A DNA stretch of 6,983 nt, taken from Coriobacteriales bacterium (GTDB lineage: Bacteria > Actinomycetota > Coriobacteriia > Coriobacteriales > UBA8131). The stretch is taken from the NCBI GenBank assembly GCA_031276475.1, contig JAISMZ010000292.1:1-6983 (forward strand), written 5' to 3'. A program made the position numbers and the translations under genes. Position 1 is the first letter of the stretch. The number at the start of each line of letters is the position of its first letter. The notes under the pieces are model-generated. The model did not search any database, was not told the DNA's origin, and saw nothing but the letters and a program-made list of their open reading frames with translations. This document shows, one piece after another, positions 1-4,871 of the stretch.

Positions 1-1
1 A

Positions 2-601
2 CAGGAAGGCGGCCGCATCATCGAAGTCTGGGAAAGCGTACCCGGTCAGCTGCGCAAGGCCAACCACAAGTTCCAATACAATAAGATACGTTCCGGGGGT
101 CGTGCCAAACAGTATGAAGTACCCATAGCCTGGCTGAAGACGACGCGCGTCATCAACAAGTGTACGCGTGCCGAGGTCATGGAAAGCCCATTGAGCCTGA
201 ACGCCGATAACGACGACTTTAAGATATATTTGCTCGACACCGGTCTGCTGTGCGCAAAGCTGGGAGTTGACCCCGCTCTGGTTCACGAGAACATGCTGGA
301 ATCTGCCCAGTTCAGAGGCATTCTGGCCGAGAACTACCTGATGCAGCAACTCGTCGCCAAAGACATCCAGCCCTATTACTGGAAGTCGCCGGGCAAGGCA
401 GAGGTAGAGTTCGTGATAAACTACAAAAACGACGGCATAATCCCCATCGAGGTCAAATCCGGCGACAACGTACGCTCTTTCAGCCTGAATGCCTACCGGG
501 ACAAATACCAGCCCAACTACGCGCTACGCTTCTCAACCAAGAACTTTGGCTTTGCGGCCGGCATTAAAAGCGTCCCGCTCTATGCCGCTTTTTGTCTTTG
601 A
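2..601 (+). CDS. DUF4143-family AAA ATPase, C-terminal part (5' truncated by window edge)
   Basis: The frame is open from base 2 to the stop at 599-601, giving 199 residues. The ATPase half with its Walker motifs would lie to the left of the window. The visible part starts in the helical DUF4143 region (GGRAKQYE, then a block ending NKC). It continues with the conserved FKIYLLDTGLL block (about residues 73-83) and ends in a PD-(D/E)XK-like nuclease-fold core: AEVEFVI near 133-139 and PIEVKS near 148-153. The end, LYAAFCL, is typical of the family. The position usually held by Asp in EVDF is Glu here (EVE). Proteins of this family are widespread and often multicopy in anaerobes, and their cellular role is not settled. 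It converges on the lipoprotein gene to the right. It is clearly different in sequence from the second DUF4143 ATPase at 2804-4039. The family call is firm; function is not. Confidence 0.88.
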   Translation, partial: QEGGRIIEVWESVPGQLRKANHKFQYNKIRSGGRAKQYEVPIAWLKTTRVINKCTRAEVMESPLSLNADNDDFKIYLLDTGLLCAKLGVDPALVHENMLESAQFRGILAENYLMQQLVAKDIQPYYWKSPGKAEVEFVINYKNDGIIPIEVKSGDNVRSFSLNAYRDKYQPNYALRFSTKNFGFAAGIKSVPLYAAFCL

Positions 602-613
602 GCGCTGCCTGGG

Positions 614-680
614 CGCGAGGCGCAGTTCATCAACACCTGCGTGGAGCCCGTCTCGCCCGCCGCTGCGCCCTCGTATTATT
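614..680. terminator. Possible weak terminator between convergent genes
   Basis: An imperfect inverted repeat pairs 614-625 (core CGAGGCGCAG) with 663-673 (CTGCGCCCTCG), leaving one bulged base and a loop of about 37 bases. On the plus strand it is followed by an A/T-only stretch, TATTATTT. It lies between the ends of two convergent genes, where a shared terminator would be expected. The long loop and the lack of a clean T-run make it weak. No better hairpin was seen in 602-697. Confidence 0.25.
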
Positions 681-697
681 TGGAGACAAACGGGCAT

Positions 698-1426
698 CTA
701 CGTCAGCCCCGCCTGCTTGAGTGCGTGCTCGTAGCTGCCGTAGACGTCGGCAGGGCTACCGAGGAAGATTGCGCCGATCACGCCGTCTGTGCCGATGATG
801 ATGGTATAGGGGATGCCATCGGTTGGGTACTTTGCGCTTATCTTGCCCTGCTCGTCTATCGCCCAGGTAAAGCCGTAGTCGGTCTTGGCGATGAAGTCGC
901 GGGCACCAGCGGGATCGTCGCTGACGTTTATAGCCAGCACCTCAAGCGCGGGGTAGTCGGCTTTCAGCTTGGCGATGTCGGGCATCTCGCGCACACACGG
1001 CCCGCACCACGATGCCCAGAAATTGAGGAGTACGGCCTTGCCCTTAAGTTCCGAAAGGCGTCCGCTCTTGCCGTCGACGGTGGTATAGGAGAAGTCCGGC
1101 GCGAGCGCCCCTTTCTCCACCGCTGTCTTTGTGGTTGCTGGGGAGGGAGTGCTGGAACTGGAGGTGCTTGCGGAGGACGCGTCTTTGGTGGATGTGGCGG
1201 AGCCGCTGGCGCTGGCGGCTCCGCTGCTGGCGGAGCCGGCGCCGCTGGAACTGGCGGCGTTTGTGGACGGGCTGCTGGAGCTGGCCGCAGACGATCTATC
1301 CGTCCTCGAGCCGTTACAGCCCAACAGACCCGCCATCAGCGCCAGAGCCACCAGCAGCATACCGGCCGCAACGAGCCGGCGGCCAAACGGATGGGTGACT
1401 CGGGTTACTCCGGTTCTGCTTGGCAT
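698..1426 (-). CDS. TlpA/ResA-like thioredoxin-fold lipoprotein
   Basis: A 242-residue exported thiol-disulfide oxidoreductase. Residues 1-36 form a lipoprotein signal: basic start (GRR), hydrophobic core (LVAAGMLLVALALMAG), and a lipobox LLGC with the lipidated Cys at 37. Residues 38 to about 103 are an extreme Ser/Ala/Thr linker. The thioredoxin-like domain runs from about 107 (APDFSYTTVDG) to the end, with WCGPC at 140-144 and the expected cis-Pro segment GIPYT at 204-208. Family knowledge says such proteins reduce or exchange disulfides on the outer face of the membrane, often in cytochrome maturation or redox stress; the actual partner here is unknown. The start is fixed by AAAGGAG at 1433-1439, six bases upstream of the ATG. 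It is the last gene of the minus-strand redox cassette, 115 bases after the 4Fe-4S protein. CGPC is the thioredoxin-type pair rather than the CEPC of ResA. Confidence 0.92.
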   Translation of the reverse strand: MPSRTGVTRVTHPFGRRLVAAGMLLVALALMAGLLGCNGSRTDRSSAASSSSPSTNAASSSGAGSASSGAASASGSATSTKDASSASTSSSSTPSPATTKTAVEKGALAPDFSYTTVDGKSGRLSELKGKAVLLNFWASWCGPCVREMPDIAKLKADYPALEVLAINVSDDPAGARDFIAKTDYGFTWAIDEQGKISAKYPTDGIPYTIIIGTDGVIGAIFLGSPADVYGSYEHALKQAGLT

Positions 1427-1449
1427 GTCAGGCTCCTTTGCGAATAGGC

Positions 1450-1491
1450 GAAACAGGTCGGGTGGAACAGGTCGGGCGAAACGAAACGGGC
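1450..1491. repeat. 14-bp tandem repeat in the spacer before the TlpA-like gene
   Basis: Three adjacent 14-base units lie at 1450-1463 (GAAACAGGTCGGGT), 1464-1477 (GGAACAGGTCGGGC) and 1478-1491 (GAAACGAAACGGGC). The first two differ at two positions; the third is degenerate. They fill much of the 115-bp spacer between the 4Fe-4S gene and the lipoprotein gene. No promoter or terminator was recognised in that spacer. The role, if any, is unknown. Confidence 0.6.
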
Positions 1492-1541
1492 GGCAACGGC
1501 GGTAACGCCGAACTCCTCCATAACGTTATTTTACAGCCCCG

Positions 1542-2456
1542 TCAGCGCGTCTCGCGCGAGCGCTCCGGCAGGTTCTTTAACATATCCGTCAGCGTGAAGG
1601 ATATCGCCCGCTGTTCGCAGCCTCGCGCACAGGCGCCGCATTGGATGCACTCCCGGTCACTGACGGCAGTAACGTCCATCTTACACTCCTGAACACAGCT
1701 GCCGCAATGTGTGCAGCGCGAATGGTCAACCCGGTAACGCAGCAGCGCCGTGCGGTTAAAGAAGGAATAGAGCGCGCCCAGCGGACACAGAAAGCGGCAG
1801 AAGGGTCGATAGACAAACAGGCAGATGGCGAGCAGGGCGAGCAGCACGGCGAATTTGAGGAAGAACTGCCCGCCGATAAGCGTGCGCAGCCCCTCGTTGC
1901 CGGCAAGCAGCGGCAGTCCCGCCTCGAGGGTTCCGGCGGGGCAGAGGTAGGCGCAGAAGAAGGGCAGCGACTGCGAGCCGAACAGGGCAAGCCCCAGGGG
2001 GATGCCGATGACCGTGACGGCAAGCACGGCGTACTTGCCCCAGCTGGCGGTGCGGCTCCAGGTGCCCTTGCGCAGTTTGGGCAGGGGTATTTTGTCAAGC
2101 AGCTCCTGGATAAGCCCAAAGGGGCAAAGCCAGCCGCAGACCGTTCGGCCCAGCAGCGCGCCAAAGGCAAGCAGCGTGCCAACGATATAGAAGGGCAGCT
2201 TGCGGTCGGCGGCACCGAGGGCGGCCTGCAAAGAGCCAATCGGGCAGGCACCGAGCGCGCCGGGGCAGGAGTAGCAGTTGAGGCCAGGCACGCAGATGGC
2301 CTTCAGCGGGCCTTGGTAGATGCTCGCACTTGCAAAACCGGGCAGGTTGAGGTTGTAGAGCAGCGCGGCCAACAGCTGGACGAGCCGCCGTTTGTGCTCC
2401 AGCAGCCATAGCGATGCGCCTGAAAACAGGCGGTTTTTCTGCACTGGGGCGCTCAC
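1542..2456 (-). CDS. 4Fe-4S membrane polyferredoxin, NapH/YccM-like
   Basis: An integral membrane iron-sulfur protein of 304 residues from the GTG chosen here. There is an N-terminal hydrophobic segment (VQLLAALLYNLNLPGF), then a Cys-rich loop (C55, C61, C64, C71). Further membrane segments follow near 88-104, 141-160 and 198-217. The three CxxxCP-type signatures are CGWLCPFG (107-114), CAYLCPAG (168-175) and CRFLCPLG (220-227). The C-terminus carries two ferredoxin-type clusters: C248/C251/C254/C258 and C270/C273/C276/C280. Family members pass electrons between cytoplasmic donors and membrane or extracytoplasmic partners. Here the neighbours are a CxxC miniprotein and a thioredoxin-like lipoprotein, so a feed of electrons to external thiols is my inference. 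The start is uncertain. The GTG lies four bases after the stop of the preceding gene, with GGATGA upstream. A TTG at 2483 would add nine residues, overlap that gene by 23 bases and has no visible ribosome binding site. Confidence 0.9.
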   Translation of the reverse strand: MSAPVQKNRLFSGASLWLLEHKRRLVQLLAALLYNLNLPGFASASIYQGPLKAICVPGLNCYSCPGALGACPIGSLQAALGAADRKLPFYIVGTLLAFGALLGRTVCGWLCPFGLIQELLDKIPLPKLRKGTWSRTASWGKYAVLAVTVIGIPLGLALFGSQSLPFFCAYLCPAGTLEAGLPLLAGNEGLRTLIGGQFFLKFAVLLALLAICLFVYRPFCRFLCPLGALYSFFNRTALLRYRVDHSRCTHCGSCVQECKMDVTAVSDRECIQCGACARGCEQRAISFTLTDMLKNLPERSRETR

Positions 2457-2460
2457 GTAC

Positions 2461-2703
2461 TCATCCAATGCCAATGCATTCAAAGCAGATCAGTGCGGCC
2501 TTGTGCAGTGTGTCGAGCGCGTCGCCCTGAACGACTCCCCAGGCAATCAGCAGCAGCGCAAAAGCGAGCAGCGCAAGTGCCACCACGGGGCGGCGGGAGT
2601 TCTGGCGGGCAGCCTGGCGGGTGCTCTGGCGGGCAGCCTGGCGGGCAGGGCGGCTGGCGCTCTGGTTGGCGCTCTGGCGGGAGCTATCGTCAGGGCGCTT
2701 CAT
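2461..2703 (-). CDS. CD1871A-family CxxC miniprotein (membrane-anchored)
   Basis: An 80-residue protein ending KAALICFECIGIG. That C-terminal CxxC signature (C73, C76) is what I recognise as the CD1871A family, which is known to sit beside 4Fe-4S membrane proteins and TlpA-like proteins in clostridia and relatives. Residues 8-39 are a basic low-complexity tail made of eight four-residue units of the type xxRQ. One membrane helix follows (about 39-58, VVALALLAFALLLIAWGVV), then a short segment with the CxxC. With the Arg-rich tail inside, the CxxC would face outward, on the same side as the lipoprotein thioredoxin. The Arg/Gln-rich repeat tail is unusual; relatives I recall are shorter. The ATG overlaps the stop of the upstream 25-codon ORF (ATGA) and has no ribosome binding site of its own. 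Biochemical function is not established for the family. Confidence 0.85.
   Translation of the reverse strand: MKRPDDSSRQSANQSASRPARQAARQSTRQAARQNSRRPVVALALLAFALLLIAWGVVQGDALDTLHKAALICFECIGIG
2590..2685. repeat. 12-bp coding minisatellite, eight units
   Basis: Eight contiguous 12-base units run from 2590 to 2685 on the plus strand. Examples are CTGGCGGGCAGC at 2602 and again at 2626, CTGGCGGGTGCT at 2614 and CTGGCGGGAGCT at 2674. The period is a multiple of three, so units can be gained or lost without breaking frame. On the minus strand they encode the four-residue series SSRQ, SANQ, SASR, PARQ, AARQ, STRQ, AARQ, NSRR in the cytoplasmic tail of the CxxC miniprotein. Confidence 0.85.
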
Positions 2704-2777
2704 CGGGCGTCGCCGCAGCCGGCAAGGGCAACGGGGGCAATGATTGGCCGCTCTTGCCTGTATTTTCGCTCGATCAT
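2700..2777 (-). CDS. 25-codon leader-like ORF translationally coupled to the CxxC miniprotein
   Basis: ATG at 2777-2775, stop TGA at 2702-2700, encoding 25 residues starting MIERKYRQERP and ending GCGDAR. It has the strongest ribosome binding site in the cassette: GAAAAGGAG at 2787-2795, with AGGAG nine bases before the ATG. Its stop overlaps the miniprotein start as ATGA, the classic arrangement for termination-reinitiation, and the miniprotein start lacks a site of its own. The peptide matches nothing I recognise, has one Cys and no membrane helix. It may be a coupling leader, or the old N-terminus of the miniprotein gene left in another frame by an indel. That the ribosome binding site and overlap are present is seen directly; that the peptide is made is inference. 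Confidence 0.5.
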   Translation of the reverse strand: MIERKYRQERPIIAPVALAGCGDAR

Positions 2778-2786
2778 GGTTATCGG

Positions 2787-2795
2787 CTCCTTTTC
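2787..2795 (-). promoter_or_regulatory. Strong ribosome binding site, GAAAAGGAG
   Basis: It reads GAAAAGGAG on the minus strand, nine bases before the ATG at 2777. It supports translation starting at the 25-codon ORF rather than directly at the miniprotein ATG (2703), which has only GC-rich sequence without a purine-rich site in front of it. Confidence 0.7.
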
Positions 2796-2803
2796 GCTGT
2801 CTA

Positions 2804-4039
2804 TTAAATCATACCAACAGGAATGGCCAGATCCCCTTCGCCAAACGCAAAGGCCTTCTCGCAAAGACAAAGCACCGCGCCGGTGCCCCTCTCCACACCT
2901 TTATTGCTATCAAGCATCTTAAAATTGCTCAGGTCGCTTGGAGTGGGCGTCTTAGTCTTTTTGATCTCTATCGGATAAATCCGGCCATCCTCTTCAATCA
3001 GCAGGTCTATCTCTTTGCCCTTATGTTCGCGATAATAGCGCAACTCAGGGATCCGTCCGTTGTCATTGAGGTAACTCTTGACTATCTCGCCAATAGCGTA
3101 GTTCTCCAAAAGCGCACCGGCCGCCTTTGAGCCTTCCGCTTCCTCAGCCGACCGTATGCCCAGCAGGTGTGTCAGTAATCCGGAGTTGGAGAAATAGAGC
3201 TTGGGGGTCTTGACCAAAGAAGCCCGCGTACTGTTTTGATAGGGGCGGAGCAGGTATATGATGCCGGCCGCCTCAAGTGCAGAAAGCCATTTGCTGGTTG
3301 TCTTATGGTCTATCCCAAGCTCCCGGGAGAGATCCGCCTTATTCAACTGCGATCCGGCACTGGCTGCGGTGGCCTTTAAAAGCATTCTGAATTTGGATAA
3401 GTCCCCAACCTGGCCCAGGGCGCTTACGTCTCGGCTCAGATAGGTGTCCAGATAGGAGGCGTATACAAGGGTCGGGTCAATTTCAGGCCTTGCCTGAAGC
3501 TCCGGCAGGTCGCCTTGGAATATCGCGTTCCAGACAGCGTCGGCCAAAAGATGCTTTGGCTGTTTCTCGCGCCTGTTCAGATACGCGGGCGTGGGCTTAA
3601 AGGGGCCGATGTTCGCGCAGCCAACGGCTTCGCGCTGCGACAGACCGAGCAGCTCAACAATACCCGCTCTTCCCGCAAGCGACTCGGTCAGGTTCTGCAT
3701 CATCAGATAGCGTTGAGAACCGGTCAGATAATACATCGGCTTATATACCCCCGCTGCCTTTGCCGCGTCGATCTCAATTTTCAGATAGCGAAAAAGGTCG
3801 GGAGCATACTGCACTTCATCTATCGTGACCGGCCAGGGATTGATGTCGAGAAAACCCTTGGGGTCGGTTGTTGCCGACGTTGCCTCACTGATATCATCAA
3901 GCGACACAAAGGGGACATCGGGGTTCATCTGTGACAGGGTGGTGGTCTTGCCAACCTGCCTTGGCCCTGTGACCAGTACGGCCGAGAACGCATCCGCTGT
4001 CTTTTTGATGACAGGCTCGATGTGGCGTTTTATATACAT
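2804..4039 (-). CDS. AAA ATPase with C-terminal DUF4143 / nuclease-fold domain
   Basis: A complete 411-residue protein of usual family length. The N-terminal AAA domain has Walker A GPRQVGKT (25-32), Walker B VTIDEVQ (71-77, with D74 and E75), a sensor-like YLTGSQR (104-110) and the family's SLAGR (120-124). A winged-helix-like segment (about 231-265, KADLSRELGIDHKTTSKWL) leads into DUF4143 (LYFSNSGLLTHLLG, 281-294; LLENY, 310-314). The end is a PD-(D/E)XK-like core: KEIDLLI (342-348, D345) and PIEIKK (356-361). All key residues are intact. The ATG at 4037-4039 has GGAG five bases upstream and a strong promoter at 4079-4107. The family is widespread in anaerobes, but its role is unsettled. 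It shares little sequence with the DUF4143 fragment at 2-601, so this is not a recent duplication of that gene. It ends 26 bases before the redox cassette on the same strand. Confidence 0.93.
   Translation of the reverse strand: MYIKRHIEPVIKKTADAFSAVLVTGPRQVGKTTTLSQMNPDVPFVSLDDISEATSATTDPKGFLDINPWPVTIDEVQYAPDLFRYLKIEIDAAKAAGVYKPMYYLTGSQRYLMMQNLTESLAGRAGIVELLGLSQREAVGCANIGPFKPTPAYLNRREKQPKHLLADAVWNAIFQGDLPELQARPEIDPTLVYASYLDTYLSRDVSALGQVGDLSKFRMLLKATAASAGSQLNKADLSRELGIDHKTTSKWLSALEAAGIIYLLRPYQNSTRASLVKTPKLYFSNSGLLTHLLGIRSAEEAEGSKAAGALLENYAIGEIVKSYLNDNGRIPELRYYREHKGKEIDLLIEEDGRIYPIEIKKTKTPTPSDLSNFKMLDSNKGVERGTGAVLCLCEKAFAFGEGDLAIPVGMI
2808..2816 (-). promoter_or_regulatory. Possible extended -10 promoter for the redox cassette
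   Basis: The minus strand reads TGGTATGAT, which fits an extended -10 (TGnTATAAT, one mismatch). It lies inside the last codons of the ATPase gene. Transcription would start near 2801, about 24 bases before the ATG at 2777 and just ahead of the ribosome binding site. No good -35 was found 16-18 bases upstream. Read-through from the ATPase promoter is the alternative, as the two genes are only 26 bases apart. Confidence 0.3.
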
Positions 4040-4078
4040 ACTCGCTCCAGCCTTATGCTTGTTTCGCGTAACGCCACT

Positions 4079-4107
4079 ATTATAGAGGATATTTTCCTTG
4101 CTGCCAA
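4079..4107 (-). promoter_or_regulatory. Sigma70-type promoter of the AAA/DUF4143 ATPase gene
   Basis: On the minus strand, TTGGCA (4102-4107; one mismatch from TTGACA) is followed after exactly 17 bases by a perfect TATAAT (4079-4084). Transcription would start near 4072, about 33 bases before the ATG. The -35 box overlaps the edge of the 56-bp repeat at 4104-4159, so anything bound to that repeat could act on this promoter. Confidence 0.75.
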
Positions 4108-4159
4108 ATTACAGGATCTGCTTCCCTGATTTTTACGGAAGGCATTCCCCGATTTTGGA
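4104..4159. repeat. 56-bp direct repeat, copy A (upstream of the ATPase gene)
   Basis: It matches 4868-4923 in the same orientation at 49 of 56 positions with no gaps. The conserved blocks are CCAAATTACAGGAT, CCCTGATTTTTACGGAA and CATTCCCCGATTTTGGA. Differences cluster in two spots, 4118-4122 and 4141-4142. Within this copy ATTCC (4144-4148) can pair with GGAAT (4157-4161) across CCGATTTT, and TTCC/GGAA flank the similar stretch CTGATTTTTAC, so the unit is built of two alike small dyads. It overlaps the -35 box of the ATPase promoter. Confidence 0.85.
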
Positions 4160-4197
4160 ATATTAACGGAAAGAAGCGGTGACTTATAATGCCCGCA

Positions 4198-4485
4198 TCA
4201 AGCGTGGGCAAGATACTCATTTACGGCTTCGCGCAGTGCTTCGGAGCGCGTGCCGCCAAGCTGCGATGCCCTGTCGTCCAGCGCTTTAATCTTTGCCAGG
4301 GGTAACCTGAAGGTGATTGGCCGCACTTCCTCGTTGGCGATACTGGGTCTTCCCATTACGATCTTTCCAACAGGCCCGCTCCAAGTGCCGTTCTCATATT
4401 CTTCGGCCATTTCGTCCAGCATCTGCTCGGTAACGCCGAATTTTTTGTTCAGTGCTTCTCTGCTCAGTTCGTTGCCTTTACTCAT
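4198..4485 (-). CDS. Ribbon-helix-helix antitoxin-like protein
   Basis: A 95-residue protein. Residues 1 to about 45 are charged (a likely toxin-binding arm with a helical DEMAEEYENGTW stretch). Residues 54-95 fit a ribbon-helix-helix DNA-binding domain: strand RPITFRLP, helix LAKIKALDDRASQLG, then a TRSEALREAVNEYL helix. Such proteins usually repress their own operon and neutralise the partner toxin. The ATG at 4485 is chosen because GGAGG (4491-4495) lies five bases upstream and the ATG shares a base with the stop of the preceding gene (TGATG). The same frame stays open further up to an ATG at 4560, but that part lies inside the partner gene and has no such site. The toxin-first, antitoxin-second order and the ribbon-helix-helix fold fit BrnTA-type systems. 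Target DNA is unknown. Confidence 0.8.
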   Translation of the reverse strand: MSKGNELSREALNKKFGVTEQMLDEMAEEYENGTWSGPVGKIVMGRPSIANEEVRPITFRLPLAKIKALDDRASQLGGTRSEALREAVNEYLAHA

Positions 4486-4763
4486 CAGTGCCTCCGTATT
4501 ATCTGCAGTTCTGCCAAGCTTTTTTTCGTTGGTGGTGTTAAGGCATGAAATATAAGCCACCCGTCGGCAGGTGACCAGATCGCAATCAACTCTATCAACC
4601 TACCTTTCCTGTCTACACCAACAGCAATATGCTCGTTGGGGTTTTTGGCAATCCGGGGGACGGATCGGATGCAATTGCCCCAAGCGTCCAGGGCATCTGC
4701 TTCTTCAATTTCCGGATGTCGCTCGTGTACCCTGGGATGTACGGTAACTGCATCGGCGTTCAT
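4485..4763 (-). CDS. Putative BrnT-like toxin of a type II toxin-antitoxin pair
   Basis: A 92-residue soluble protein beginning MNADAVTVHP. Its layout recalls BrnT-type toxins (RelE-like RNases): a short helical start with HPEIEEADALDAW, a middle segment with paired basic residues (RSVPRIAKNP), and strands HIAVGVDRKGRLIELIAIW. The C-terminus (LIFHALTPPTKKSLAEL) differs from the arginine-rich end I expect in classical BrnT, so it may be a separate family in the same fold. Its gene overlaps the ribbon-helix-helix gene by one base (TGATG), so the two are surely co-translated. The start is uncertain: ATG at 4763 (used) or GTG at 4769; neither has a good ribosome binding site, only GGTGAG very close to the ATG. 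Toxicity is inferred from pairing and gene order. Candidate catalytic residues cannot be named with confidence. Confidence 0.6.
   Translation of the reverse strand: MNADAVTVHPRVHERHPEIEEADALDAWGNCIRSVPRIAKNPNEHIAVGVDRKGRLIELIAIWSPADGWLIFHALTPPTKKSLAELQIIRRH
4491..4495 (-). promoter_or_regulatory. Ribosome binding site GGAGG fixing the antitoxin start
   Basis: The minus strand reads GGAGG, five bases before the ATG at 4485, inside the end of the toxin-like gene. It is far stronger than anything in front of the toxin-like start, which would favour antitoxin over toxin synthesis, as usual for such pairs. Confidence 0.7.
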
Positions 4764-4789
4764 TCTCACCAGCTTTCGTTTACGTACTC

Positions 4790-4795
4790 ATTGTA
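4790..4795 (-). promoter_or_regulatory. Possible -10 element for the toxin-antitoxin pair
   Basis: TACAAT on the minus strand, about 27 bases before the ATG at 4763, would give a leader of about 20 bases. No recognisable -35 lies 16-18 bases upstream, so this is only a candidate. Confidence 0.25.
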
Positions 4796-4820
4796 ATACA
4801 AAAGACGAGTTAATGTGGGG

Positions 4821-4871
4821 CGGGTCTGCCCGTCTTGTCGATCCTGCCCGCCAATTGGTATTTATTACCAA
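4821..4871. promoter_or_regulatory. Cluster of short dyads upstream of the toxin-antitoxin pair; possible operator
   Basis: Three small symmetric or repeated elements are packed here. CGGGTCTGCCCG (4821-4832) is an inverted repeat with a 4-bp arm. CTGCCCG occurs at 4826-4832 and again at 4844-4850, 18 bases apart. TTGGTA and TACCAA (4855-4860 and 4866-4871) are perfect 6-bp arms around TTTAT, running into the edge of repeat copy B. Ribbon-helix-helix repressors often bind such short repeats near their own promoter; the link is inference. Confidence 0.35.

Noticed and set aside
641..1447. Long plus-strand frame (268 codons) over the lipoprotein gene
   Set aside because: Antisense to the thioredoxin-like gene; its composition reflects the Ser/Ala linker read backwards, and it has no recognisable domain.
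1408..1521. Short minus-strand ORF beginning MEEFG in the spacer before the lipoprotein gene
   Set aside because: No ribosome binding site, and it runs through the real start of the lipoprotein gene out of frame.
1641..2411. Long plus-strand frame (256 codons) over the 4Fe-4S gene
   Set aside because: Antisense to a gene with many conserved Cys motifs; low-complexity product rich in Gly, Gln and Ala.
4104..4161. Hairpin in repeat copy A as terminator of the antitoxin transcript
   Set aside because: Only a 5-bp stem and no T-run follows on the minus strand.
4198..4560. Longer antitoxin start at 4560
   Set aside because: The extra 25 codons lie inside the toxin-like gene; the ATG at 4485 has GGAGG at the right distance and a TGATG overlap.
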